A model generated the notes under the pieces. The model saw only the letters and a program-made list of their open reading frames with translations, had not been told where the DNA came from and did not search any database. Shown here in pieces: positions 25,038 through 37,118 of a stretch of DNA of 64,000 bases (positions within the stretch are counted from its first letter, which is position 1; each line of letters begins with the position of its first letter). Source of the DNA: Aralia elata (taxonomy: Eukaryota; Streptophyta; Magnoliopsida; Apiales; Araliaceae); NCBI GenBank assembly GCA_034770075.1, contig CM068382.1, positions 14,721,929 through 14,785,928 on the forward strand. The letters are read 5' to 3'. A program made the translations under genes and the position numbers.

Positions 25038-26348
25038 TTTGTTCCAAGCAGAGGAGAAATCTGACGTTTACCTTTTTTCTTTTTTGCAATGAGGTTGTCA
25101 TTAACTTAGTTTTAGCCATGATCGCGTGCTCTTTACTGGTGTGTTGTATCTAATACATACAAGCAAAGTTTTGTCACAAATGGTTAAGTTATATGAACAG
25201 ATCTAGAAACTCTAACCAAAGCGTAGCTGAGGTAGGAATTGGTCATTCAACTTCTGTGCCTTGTATGCTTTACGAATATAAGAATTATATATCCTTTATT
25301 GAGATGGTTCAGTGGCTTTACAATATCATAAATCTCTGTATCCTCTGTTCCTGACCTCTTTTAGTTGATCCTATGAAACATTGATATTGGCTGGATATTT
25401 TGTAGCAAGTCCATTTTCTAGGTTATCGACTTGAAAAGTGGTTCATATGTTAATATTTTAGCTCATTTCATTCCCTTGTATGAATCCAGATGTCATAAAT
25501 CCTTTTAAGCATTTTTGTCAGTCATGTTATGTTGCAAAAATCTCTTCCTATAGTCCAGGCCAACTTATATTAACATTAGACCAATCATTATCCAGAACTG
25601 GGGGTTGCAATACAGGTTATGACAAGCATGTAGCAGCTCTGATGCAGAATACTAAAGTGTTTTCACTTGATATCATAACCTCGCATTCTTTCTGCAAATT
25701 AGACGAAACACAGGAACCCAAAACAATTGTAAATCTGTTTTTATTGAAATATAGTTTCTATACAAATGGAAAGAATGCCGTGATGGGTTAAAACCTCGAG
25801 TCAATTTCTCTACAAAAGATGCAAAATGAATATCATGTTATTGTACCAAAATTTTTGGAGCACGTCTCAGTGGGGGAAAGTTTTATCTAATACCATCACT
25901 CGTAAGGATCAGACAAAAAGACTGGAGTAGAGTCTTCAAAACCCTTCAATAGTATGGCGTCGTGATGAGATCTCGTCAGCTGAAGTTCCCTCATTTGACC
26001 AAAAATAAAAATAAAAATCTGCATAGTTGTATCTCTTCTTTAGTGTTTAACCTACAAACACTTGACAAAAGGATTCTAAGTCCTAAGTCATTTCTCTCAG
26101 ACCACCATTGAACCCCATGCTGATCGGCTTTAATGGCTATGTTGAAGGTCAGATTCCATATTAACTGGATCAAGTGCTTAATTTGTCCAGCCTCCCCTTT
26201 AAACCACAATATTTTGACTACTTATCTGCACGAATATTTTCCCGAACGAGGAGAAATCTTTGACAGAAATGAAGAGGCTTGGCATTCAGCAACGAGTACA
26301 AGTTGAGCAAGCTCAATCCTGATGGATGTGTCAACAATTAAAGATGCT
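25038..26348. other. Convergent 3' regions of MIPP and apyrase genes
   Basis: The plus-strand MIPP gene and the minus-strand apyrase gene end facing each other, with about 1.3 kb between stop codons. No additional gene is visible. The open frame near 25480-25790 has no recognisable domain and probably lies in apyrase 3' untranslated sequence or spacer. Confidence 0.5.
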
Positions 26349-29300
26349 TTACGTCTTTGCCAAGTGTGCCTCAGCCAGTGAAGAACTAAGGTCTTCTCGG
26401 GATTGTGACCTCCTGCTTTGAAGATGCATCTGACTTCTGTGAGGGGACCAGAAAGAACCCATGCTACTGCTGTCAAATTGCATCTGCCCTAAGCTACCTG
26501 AAGAATAACTATGTGCAACACTGCTCGAGGATAGGTACAAGGAAGATTCAGCAAGCTCAAAGCCACCACTGAAATCATGAGGCGTGCTAAATGGTCTTTT
26601 CTGGGCACTTGCAACTGGACTCAATGGCATCTTAACCCTTCCGTCCCCTGAATCACCAAATTTAACATAGTCCACCAAGGTCAAATACTGAAATAGGGCT
26701 GTCAGAAAAATAATTTGACAAAACACAAAAAATAATATCATAAAAGGAAGAATTTAACAAAAAAAATAGTACGATTTTGAAAAGGGAAGGGGTTAGAGAA
26801 AGAACATGATTTTGCTATTATGAGATACTAAATCATGTAAATTTCCACAAACTATCACTCACATGAACGTGGGTCCCAATTACTATTCATGTGAGGAGAG
26901 TCTTGCGGAAACATCAATTTTCCTTGTGAAAATATTAATTCTTGAGTTAAATTGTAATAAAAGGAATTGCTCTAAACAAACATGTTCTAAAAAGAAGTAG
27001 AGAAGAAAGAGCATCCTCTAATAATTTCGCAAAAGCCTAGTGTTCTATCAACCTACCTCGTCACTTTAATTAGTCCATAAGATTTGTAGTACCAATAACC
27101 ATAAAAGTATCAACTGTTTGAGATATTAACAGCTGTAGTTGTAATCTATTCTATGAGAAACTTGTTTTTGACTTCCACTTGTCTGATTTATGGAAAACTA
27201 TAATTTTCCAATGAATTGATTAAACAATCTCTTAACAAAGATAAAGATCGCTGATAGAGGAATACCAATCCAACAATTTACATAAATCCCCAAAGATCAT
27301 GGGGATTAAGTAAACACAATTGTTAAAAAGAAGAATCTTATATCCAAGCCCAAACATGCTCTAACCTACAACTGATAGTCCTCTCATGATTTGTTTTTCT
27401 CACCTTTACTATGGGTGTTGTTTAATAGATTTGGGTTTCTAAGCCCCACATTAAAGAGTGCTCCTTCTCGGTCCTCATTTTTTTTTTCCTTTCTCATTTC
27501 CCCCTTTCTTTTCCACTGTAGAGGACTTCTTATCCTCCCATCTTGTACTCTTTACTTCTTTCAATAAATTATTTACTTTAAAAAATAATGTCACGTCACC
27601 CTGAAATTAAGATTTATCTTAATTGTCATCGTTGCCAGCATGGCTCTGTGCAATACTGCAATGTCCATATGATCTTTGCGCCTATTTCTCTTAAATTACA
27701 ACCCACCCCCTTTACCTATCTCCTCCCAAAAGCAGGAAGATCTTGTCACAAGAGTACTGAAACAGGATTCATTGTTTGGTTTCAGAAGTTTGCAGAAGTC
27801 ACAGGTCTTACAGAAGAAATTACCTGAACTGATAGCACTCCATCTCTGGAACCGAAAAGGAGTTGGAATATTGAGAACAGAAGTGCTGGAGGCACTGCTA
27901 TGCCTAAATAGGGGGAGATATGGCCTATGGAAAAATCTTGTAGTCCAATGTCCCGCACATGATAATGCACAAGCTAGGAAAACCAATGAAGCAAACAGAA
28001 TAACAAAAAGAATAGCAGGATTGATCTTCTTCCGAAGTATTTCGTAACTGTGAAGCTCCACTCTAGTTGTGAAGGCCTTACCAGCTTCCAAAAGGGCAAC
28101 CCCAAGTGTCCAGGTAATACTTCCAGAACCAATGGTTAAATGGCTATCTGTTATGTGCAAACCTTCTCTCAGCAGGAACACAATGTAAGGTGCCCTGAAG
28201 CAATACTGTTCTATAAAGGGCTGCGGCGCAACACTATTCTTTGCAATGTCCCAAGTTTTTTCACAGAATTCCTGACCCTTCTCTAACACATCATCAAGTG
28301 CTGCATCAGAAGTTAGGTTAAAAAACCGATAAACCACATAGAAGCCAGACATCCCATAAAACTGCCCATAAGGACGTGGTAGGTTATCTGGAAGAGCGCA
28401 CGGAGTCATCTCACAATCAATTCCTGGACTTTGATATGACCATTCGGCCAAATTGACAGCAATTTTTCCAAGTAAACTGCAGTCTTCCCAATTTGGAGCA
28501 CCAAGAAGTTGAACGGAGATAATGGGTTTTCCTCCTTTGCCCAATTTTCCACCTCCAGTTGGGGTACTACCACCATCCTTGTAAACTGGTGTACAATGAG
28601 AGCAAATGTATTGCTCTTTGTACCCAGACTGCAAGCAAGGGTGTTTAATTACAACATTCCCACTAGCTAGATCTGCATTACTAATATTTGGAAGCCTCAT
28701 AAGCAGATGAACCACAGACTTGTCAAAAGCATCATTGAGACCATACCCCAATAGCGAATAGGCACTTAGATGATGGTTGACAGGACCAATGCTTAGCTGT
28801 AAGCTAGTCTCATTGTGGACATGTTCCTCACTCTCAAATGTAACCTGCAATGAAGAGCCACCCAAGTCAAGTGCACCAAATGTTTCTTTTTTGGGTATAG
28901 CCCCCAAGACACTAGTGTGATAGTTTAAAGCTATCCATCCATAATATGCTTCCTCCATGCCACTGATAATCTTTATCCACTCTCTCTGGCACAAGAAGGA
29001 TGAATTCTTCATAATGGACCAAGCATTGTTAAGAAGCCATTTTGAGTCTGAACTTGGCAGCCTGCGAACACCAGCTGTAGCGTAAAGAAAGAGAGAAGTA
29101 GACTTATGTGCATGCTTGGGTATTTGCTTCTCTGCCCATCGAAGTAGTGGTTTTATTGCTCCCCTCAAGCCTGATACATTATGCACCAATTTATCAAACC
29201 CAGGCTCAGTCTCCATACGGTTGTAAGCTCTCCCGCTCTGGGAATTAGGTTTACTTGGAAGGTCTTCTGGTAAGGAACTCAACAAAATTGGCAGACCACC

Positions 29301-29825
29301 ACTTTTGTTGTGATTAGCAGATGCCCTATACAAATAAACCCGGGTTCCAGTGCTACCACAGTCAAGTATAACGTAGAACTTGGGCGACCCTCTAGACCAG
29401 TTAGAATAAAAGAATTGTACTGTAAATACAAGAAATGCAAACAATAGTAAGCAGAGAAAGACCAGAATTACTCGCACCCACTTCTTTCGGACAGAAGGGC
29501 TTTCTGGTGATGCCCTCTCCTTTGAAAAACTGGCCCCACCATTTTCTCTATTTAAGGAAAGAGGCTTTGAGTGGATCGAACTCCAGTCAGTTCCTGAGTT
29601 TAGATTTCCTTCTTCTGGGTCAAGTCGGTTATACAAAGAAAAATCTTGCAGGGATGAGGAGAGTCTCAAAAAATTCTTTTGCCCAGATCTTGAAAAATCA
29701 AAACCATGAGAAGAACCAGCCAGAGGTGGCAATCCAGGCGATACATATGGAGTACTAGAAGACTTTGGGGCTGACAAACGACTTGATGCAGCATACACAA
29801 TTTCTGCAAGTCTACTGAATGCCAT
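26349..29825 (-). CDS. Apyrase 7-like nucleoside phosphatase (GDA1/CD39 family)
   Basis: GDA1/CD39 enzymes hydrolyse nucleoside tri- and diphosphates. The plant APY7 clade is membrane-bound and has been linked to pollen-wall formation. Coding exons on the minus strand are 29825-27824 and 26647-26349: 2301 nt, 766 residues, close to the roughly 740 of Arabidopsis APY7. A Ser-rich cytosolic N-terminus is followed by a membrane segment at about 117-140 (VRVILVFLCLLLFAFLVFTV). Apyrase regions follow: ILDCGSTGTRVYLY (about 153-166), LYATAGVRRL, YYGWIALNY and FGALDLGGSSLQVTF. A second membrane segment (AILFVILFASLVFLACALSC) leads into a long Ser-rich tail shared with APY7. The tail is finished by exon 2 (SRRSQSREDLSSSLAEAHL). 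The junction ...SSG|DGRVKMPLSP preserves both frame and family similarity. Reading through the donor into the intron would give a different, unrelated C-terminus. Confidence 0.94.
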
Positions 29826-30890
29826 ATATGCAGAAACTTACAACCACGGAGTGAGGCAATAAATCATCCTAAAAGTTCTGATACTAAATACGTCAACAAA
29901 CCTACATGCTCTTGTTATCGCAAAGCTGAGCTCACAAACAGCTAATTAGACATAATTCAGTTTTATGTGCGTTACATCAACAGGACGTGAATCGTAATTA
30001 GGTGAGCCCTGCAGAAACCATACAATCAGAATTAGTTAGCTATATGTTCCCAACAACTTAAGTTGGGTTCACAGCCTATTAAAGCTGGATTAACTAGTCA
30101 TAAACAAAAGCTCCATGAATTTGCAAAAGTTATCTTGACCAGCGAATTTCGGTGCAACAATTCCATGGTTTCAGAGTATTAGCACAGAGGCCACTTACAC
30201 TTTGAAGTAAATTTTCACTTTCCATTTTAAAGTTGAAGAAAGAGCGTGGGCATTAATCCCTTTTCAAAGACCTCTCCATAAAAAATTTAGCAGAAAAGTT
30301 CATATATACCTGACATTCAAAAATTTGACTTTTCAGTTTGTTACTCGAGGTGATATCAAACCAATTAGACTTTCATTCCAAGTATAACCTCCTATTCCAT
30401 TTTACAGGATCAACACCATGATAACAAAATCTTATCCACCCTTTAAATTGTAAATGCCATTAAACTTCCCATCTCATTATAAAGTTAGTTACTCTGACTT
30501 AAAATTCACAAATTCACAGTGCCCAATTCACATGCTTGCAAGTCCCAAAGATCACGAAAATATTCAAATTTGCAGATCTCAAATCGAGTATATCTATATG
30601 CTAATGTTCTACATACATTTCACGATAAAATAAAATTTAACAAATATTAAAGAAGATGAGGAAAATTAACTGCAATATAAAAGAGCACTTACAGAATCAA
30701 GAGAGGACTTTGATGCGGAGAATTAGAGAGAAATGATGAAGTATAAATGGGAGTAGACTGAGAAGAAGAAGAAGATAGCTTAAGCCGTGGACTAGTAGTT
30801 CTGGCTTAAACCCACTTTCCCAATATCGTAATGAACGGACCCGAAAATATTTTCGGATTAGACCAACTGGTTTTTCCGTGTTGAACAACT
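29826..30890 (-). promoter_or_regulatory. Probable apyrase 5' untranslated exons and promoter
   Basis: On the minus strand a consensus donor (TTCT|GTAAGTGC) lies at 30692, after a leader containing AGAAATGATGAAG. A plausible acceptor (TTTCTGCAG) lies near 30009. These suggest an intron in the 5' untranslated region of the apyrase gene, with transcription starting near 30.7-30.9 kb. This is inferred from splice motifs only. Confidence 0.4.
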
Positions 30891-31022
30891 CCCCCCGTTT
30901 TCACCCTCTCCTCTCTCTTTCCTACTGAGGGGGCCAAACTTTCGGTTCTCACTTCCAACTTACGTTACAACTTCTTGTCGTTTTCCTTGACACAGTAAAT
31001 ACTATACAAGTAAATGGTATTA

Positions 31023-31262
31023 TTTTATTCCGTTTTAAAATTAGAGATATATTTTAATTTTTTAAAATTAATTTATAAAATTTTAAAACTCAAAATCAAT
31101 ATAATTTTATTTTAAATTTTAAAACAATAAAAATAATAATTAATAGTATTTTATAGTTGATTTATAATTGTTATATTTGTTTATATTAAAACTAAATAAC
31201 TTTATATCAATTTAAAATTTTAAAAAATTAAAATATATTTTTTAATTTTAAAACGGAGGGAG
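31023..31262. mobile_element. Stowaway-like MITE
   Basis: Inverted ends: the left begins TTTTATTCCGTTTTAAAATT, and the right is the inverse of CTCCCTCCGTTTTAAAATT. TA flanks both sides (31021-31022 and 31263-31264). It is about 240 bases, AT-rich and non-coding. Confidence 0.75.
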
Positions 31263-31903
31263 TACTTTCTTGTGATGATTTTAGAATAAGAGGTTATGGG
31301 TGGTATTATGTAATTTATCTATATTTAAAATTATACATAAAATTCATTTGATCTAAAAATATTTACTTGTTTTCTTGTTTTTATCTCGTATAATTACTTG
31401 TTTTTAAAAATAGATACACAACCTTACGTAGTCGTGAGATCTAGTGAAATTGTCAAATTTTCATTTAAGGTGATCTCTTTTTTTGAGTTCTATTTTGAAA
31501 TTATTATACAAATGTTTGTGTTCATAAATTCAAATTAAAATGTAAGTCAAGTCATCTTGAATGGAATGTTAACAATTAAGTTCAATCATAATACCACATA
31601 AATTTATGTGTCTATTTTGAACGGTAGTCGGTTAGATGAGATTTTGTCAAATTTTCTATTAATCATTTGAATTTTACCTTATATTTTATATAATGTGCAC
31701 CAAAAAAGAAAGAAAGAAAGAAAAAGAATAAATATAGAAAATAGATCAAAAAATGGGTTGTTTTCTATCCACTAAGCAAAACAAAAGTAAATAATCTTCA
31801 TGGTTATTTTTGAAAATACAAACAATCATCAAAACATCTAAAATATTATGAAAAATCTATAATTTTCAACTTTGCCAAGAAAGTTCTCCAAATAACCTAA
31901 ATA

Positions 31904-32162
31904 CTCCGTCCGTTCTAAATTATATAATCATTATTGACTTTTTAAAAGTTAATTTGAGATATTTTCAAATTCAAAATTGAGATAACTCATTAAAAATTAT
32001 AAAACAATAAAATTTATAATGAGTAATATTTTTTAGATAATTTACAATATTCATTATTGTATTGATTAAAATAAAAATAATCTATATCAATTTTGAATTT
32101 AAAAATATCTTAAATTAACTTAAAAAAAATAACAATAATCAAATAACATGAAACGGAGAGAG
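31904..32162. mobile_element. Stowaway-like MITE
   Basis: Left end CTCCGTCCGTTCTAAATTAT. The right end is the inverse of CTCTCTCCGTTTCATG. TA occurs on both sides (31902-31903 and 32163-32164). It is 259 bases long. A degraded relative appears near 61720-61912. Confidence 0.75.
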
Positions 32163-32741
32163 TATTATGAAAATTTGCACACTCTTCTATTTTTTTTATT
32201 TTTTTTCCTCTTTTCATTAGTATAAGTTTTTAATTTAATCTAAAATATAATAATTCTATTGTTTAAGCCAATGTACAAAGTTATACACCAAATTATATTA
32301 AAGTGAAATTATTTTTATTTTTACATATCTCATATATATACATAATTATAATCATAATTTGACTAAAATTTTTCCCAATATTTAACAAGACCCTTACCTA
32401 AAAAAATAAAAATTTAAAAACAGATACATAGCATGACCCGGTACCCGCTCCGTTAAAAATGAAGAAGGAGAGCCTAATGTCATTAGTACTGTAAGAAGTC
32501 TCGCGGTAAAAGGCAGCAGAAATGAACCCACACCTGTTTCCTCCATTCACAACATTTCGAACTTTTCCAGTCCTTCCGCTATAATTGGCTGAACGAAATC
32601 ACATACCATCATCACCTACTACTACTACTAGTGAGGCCAGGACTAAAAAAATTCCTGGCTCCGCCCTTGACTACTACTAATTCTCTATCACTCTCTTCTA
32701 CCTCTGTTTCTCTCTCTACAATTTACAGAGCACCAACAACA

Positions 32742-35700
32742 ATGGCAATGGCGATTTCAGTGGACAATCTCTTTAGAGAGAGAAAGTACCCCTTCATTTT
32801 CTCTCTCTTCATTCTACTCATAATCCTCTTATTCTCTTTCATTTTCTTCTTCGATTCCCAGTCCTCTCCTCTCATTTTTACCTCCGATCTCACTACTACA
32901 CAACCAGCCGTCTCTTTATCTTCTCCGCCGCTGCCTTCCGCCGATTCATCACCACCGCCACCTCCCAGTGCGACAACTGTCCCAAACCCTAGCGCACTGG
33001 CTTCACGCGTTGTTGTTTTGCCCAATGCGACGACTGAAGTGACCGATCTGAAATGGAGGAAATGCGCGGGTTCTGTGGCGGTTGATTACATACCCTGCTT
33101 GGATAACTTGAAGGCCATTAAGGCACTGAAATGGAGGAGGCATATGGAGCACAAGGAGCGGCATTGCCCTAACCCCAGTCCTCGTTGTTTGATTCCGATT
33201 CCACGGGGATATAAAGTTCCAGTTCCGTGGCCTAAGAGCAGGGACATGGTGAGATAAGATTGATTGTGTTTGGTAAGATCTTTGTGTCTTATTGATTCTG
33301 GAATATTTTGATGTAAAATGACTATCATAGTGATTAATTTTTCTGATAAAAGACTATTTTTGAACATTTGTAAGACAATCTAAATTGTGTATTAGATCAT
33401 TTATGCATAAATTTTGGAATTGAGTTTGCTTATAATTGGAATTTAAGAGAATTAATTGGTTGGGAATGGAACGTTGTTGTTGATGTCTTATTCCAAATGG
33501 TAGTGTAGGTAATTTTATGGCAAAGCATATGCCCAGCCTAAATATTATTAACGTGCTAGAAGGAAGAAGGGGGAGGGGTGCAGGGTGGAATTTTGTACAT
33601 TGAGGTGAATTTTGATTAATAATGGAAATAATTTCCTGTTTGGCAGGTCTGGTTTGACAATGTTCCTCACCCTAAGCTTGTTGAGTCTAAAAAGGACCAA
33701 AATTGGGTGCAAAAGTCTGGTGATTATCTTGTTTTTCCTGGAGGCGGTACTCAGTTTAAGGAAGGAGTTATGCAATATATTGAGCATATAGAAAAGGTAG
33801 AGTTTGTCCTTGTCTGTTCTCCATCTTCCATTGTTTAAAATATAACATTTGATAAATATATAATTAGATACCTAATAGAGTTTTTAATTCCAAAGAATGT
33901 AGTTTTTAAATTGTAAATTCTCCTGGTACTAGAGATTTAATTGAAACGGAATACTGAGTTTTTAAATCCTAATGTTAATAGAGTTTTTAACTATAAGGGA
34001 AGGACCAACAGTTTGTCTCTTAAATTATATATGGTTGATTGATTAAAATGTATAGGGATTTTTTAATCATAGTAATAGAGTTTTTAATTATATGGGAAGG
34101 ACCAATCAAGTTTGGAGGACCATCCAACTTTATCTCTGTTATTATGTATAGTTGACTAGGTAGGTAATTTGGTAACTTTTTACCTGTGGTATGCCACATT
34201 AAGATTAATTAATTGACTGACTCATAATTTTCCTTCATAAATGAGATGCTTGAATTTTTTACGATGTTAAATAAGCAACATTGCTCTCTTTTTCTTTGGT
34301 TTAAATTGGAAAACAAAATTCCTGCTTTTAACAGACTCAACACTCTCTTATAGGACTTCTATTTGCTATTGAAAGCTGATTTACATATACATAAATGTTT
34401 GCATCAGGAAAGTTCCATACTCCTATCATCTTATTTTGTTCGTCATTGGTTGAACAGTAAGCTCTGCATTTCTATTGTGGATCTGGGGTCGGATTTTCTT
34501 ACTACATTGTACATCACTTGTGCTGACTTTATTTTCCTTGTTTTGCTCTAGACTTTACCAATGATTAAATGGGGAAAACGGACAAGGGTTATTTTAGATG
34601 TCGGTTGTGGTGTTGCTAGCTTTGGTGGCTATTTGCTGGGCAAAGATGTCATTACTATGTCATTTGCCCCAAAGGATCAACATGAGGCTCAGATACAGTT
34701 TGCTCTTGAGCGGGGGATTCCTGCTACTCTTTCGGTGATTGGAACACAACGGCTTACATTTCCAGACAATGTTTATGATTTGATTCACTGTGCACGATGC
34801 AGAGTTCACTGGGACGGCAATGGTACATCAACTAATTTTTTCATTCTTCATTTATTTAGTTTGTCTATTCTGATGGCATTGGTTGACAACTGTAGGTGGA
34901 AAACCTTTAATGGAACTCAACAGGGTTCTTAGACCTGGAGGATTTTTTATATGGTCTGCTACACCAGTCTATCGTACAGATGAAAAAGATCGGAATGTCT
35001 GGAATTGTTTGTATTCTGTTCCTCAGTTTTCTTAAAAAGTCATTTGTTTTTTATATTGTGAATTTTATTAAATCAGATCACATTTCAAATTTGTCATCTG
35101 TTCCTTCTGTTAGTTTTTACCTTTCACCAAGTTTTATGTACAATCACCTGTAATCTAAGTTAAATGGTCATATTCCTTGTTTCTTGAAGCTATGGTGGCT
35201 CTGACAGAATCGATTTGCTGGAAAGTAGTGGCCAAGTCTTTTCCTTCCACTGGAATTGGTCTTGTTATATATCAGAAACCTGTTTCATCTTCCTGCTATG
35301 AAAGACGCAAAGATAATAAACCTCCTATGTGCGATCAGAATAGGTGGAAGAACATGTCATGGTATTCATTTAAACATTTCCCTAAATATTAAGTTTTAAG
35401 CTTTTAAACATCCATTGCCACCATCATCGTTACCTACTTTCGTATATAGGTACGCACCTCTAGATACTTGTCTTTCACCACTTCCACTGCCAAGCCAAGG
35501 TAGCTCATACAAATGGCCCATGCTGTGGCCCAAAAGACTCAGCAGTAAACCGCTAAGCCTATCAACTGAACCAGATGCTGAAGAAATATTTTATGAAGAC
35601 ACCAAACACTGGTCTGCTCTAGTCTCTGATGTTTATCTGGAAGTCCTTGCTATAAACTGGTCGAGCGTGAGGAATATAATGGATATGAATGCTGGTTACG

Positions 35701-36314
35701 GAGGGTAGAATATATACCACTTCTCGAATCATTTAATCTAAGATAGTCTTACTTGTATAGAAACACAAGTCTTAACATATTTTCTCTTCTTGTCACAGAT
35801 TTGCTGCAGCACTTATTGATCGACCTCTTTGGGTAATGAATGTGATCCCCATTCATGGGCCGGACACTTTATCTATTATCTTTGATAGAGGACTGATTGG
35901 AATTTATCACGACTGGTGCGAGTCACTTAATACTTACCCTAGAAGTTATGATATGTTGCATGCCAGTTTCCTCTTCGGAAATTTAACACAAAGGTAAAGA
36001 ACAACTGTGCCATAGCTGTTTTAATATAATTAATATTAAGCCTTCCAATTCAGTTATCTACAAGGAATTTGTTCATTGTAATTTTGACCCGATTAGTTTT
36101 CAAAATTTTCAGATGTGACATCATAGATGTAGCAGTTGAGATGGACCGCATACTGAGACCAGGTGGTTTTATCTTAGTTCAAGACACAATGGAAATGACT
36201 AACAAGCTCAGTCCAATTTTGCACTCACTTCACTGGTCAATAACCCTGCATCAGGAGCAGTTCCTTATTGGTACGAAAGGTTTTTGGCGTCCAGATGGCG
36301 ATTTCTCAATATGA
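32742..36314 (+). CDS. Probable Golgi methyltransferase, QUASIMODO2/PMT family (8 exons)
   Basis: Members of this plant family (DUF248) are type II Golgi membrane proteins thought to methylate pectin (homogalacturonan), using S-adenosylmethionine. Coding exons are 32742-33248, 33647-33796, 34552-34822, 34896-35006, 35190-35361, 35450-35704, 35799-35993 and 36113-36314: 1863 nt, 620 residues. After a short basic N-terminus comes one membrane anchor (about residues 16-36), then a Ser/Pro-rich lumenal stem. Conserved family blocks follow: DYIPCLDN, RHCPNPSPRCLIPIPRGY, VFPGGGTQFKEGV and the SAM-binding ILDVGCGVASFGGYL. Further on are FPDNVYDLIHCARC, MDMNAGYGGFAAA, FDRGLIGIYHDWCES and MDRILRPGGF. 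The open frame extends upstream with no ATG before 32742, so that ATG is taken as the start. It looks nearest to the PMT24-28 group, but I am unsure of the subclade. Confidence 0.93.
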
Positions 36315-36325
36315 AATGACTTTTT

Positions 36326-36347
36326 TCCCCCCCCCCCCCCCCCCCCA
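36326..36347. repeat. Poly-C tract 12 bases after the methyltransferase stop codon
   Basis: About 20 cytosines follow a short T run just after the stop codon. The tract sits at the left edge of a palindromic repeat element, so the normal 3' untranslated region of the gene appears interrupted here. Confidence 0.85.
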
Positions 36348-36999
36348 AAACTAATGATTTTCCCTATTAGGCACTTTTTACTTATTGCACCACTAAACTT
36401 TTAATTTATTCAATTATCTCATTAAACTAATTAAAATAGTGAAATTAGACCATTTCGTTAAAAAAATTGGATGGACATTAACTTGCTTCAATGCAAAATT
36501 AATGATTTTTTTATTGTACTTGGCACCTTTTACTTATTATACCATTAAACTTTTAATTTATTTAATTACCACATTAAACTAATTAAAATAGTAAAATTAG
36601 ACATCTAAGACATGAAAATAGATTTCTTATTTCCTTTCCTTCTCTCTCTACGTGTTAAAGAACCGAGCTTCTTTTATTCTCTATGGTATCTATGAGTGTG
36701 TTTGATTATCTCTTAATGGCTCTTAATTGGGCTGCCTCTGATTCGGTTGAGGCAAAAGTTGTTTGGTAAAAAAAATTCTCCCTCTTAATGGCTCTTAATC
36801 GGTTAGACTTCAAAATAAAGATGAACCATCTAGAGGCAAGTCTGAATAACATTGCTATTTTTTGGACCAAAATACCCTCGTTAATATTATCATTTTCCTT
36901 TCATGTCCTCCAAGCAGATCTGCCACCACCACTACGCCACCATCACCAAACACCAAACACCACACCATCATCACGCCACCATCACCAAACACCAGATCT

Positions 37000-37117
37000 G
37001 GGGAGGGGAGGGGAGGGGAGGGGGGCGGCTGGGCAGGGGAGGGGAGGGGAGGGGGCGGCCGGAGCGGGGAGGGGAGGGGAGGGGAGGGGAGGGGGGAGGC
37101 GGGGCAGGAGAGGGGAG
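37000..37117 (+). repeat. G-rich (GGGGA)n tract
   Basis: Nearly 120 bases consist mostly of GGGGA units with a few GGGCGGC interruptions, in a genome that is otherwise very AT-rich. The plus strand has dozens of four-G runs separated by one base, an arrangement strongly expected to form G-quadruplexes. It follows directly on a C-rich, CACCA-repeated stretch (36905-36995). Confidence 0.9.
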
Positions 37118-37118
37118 T

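Noticed and set aside
25480..25791. 103-residue open frame between MIPP and apyrase
   Set aside because: No domain, no splice partners and no codon bias; it lies in convergent 3' untranslated sequence or spacer.
27696..27823. Continuation of the apyrase frame past the donor to a stop near 27696
   Set aside because: It diverges from the APY7 family after the GTAATTTC donor. Joining to 26647 restores the conserved Ser-rich tail.
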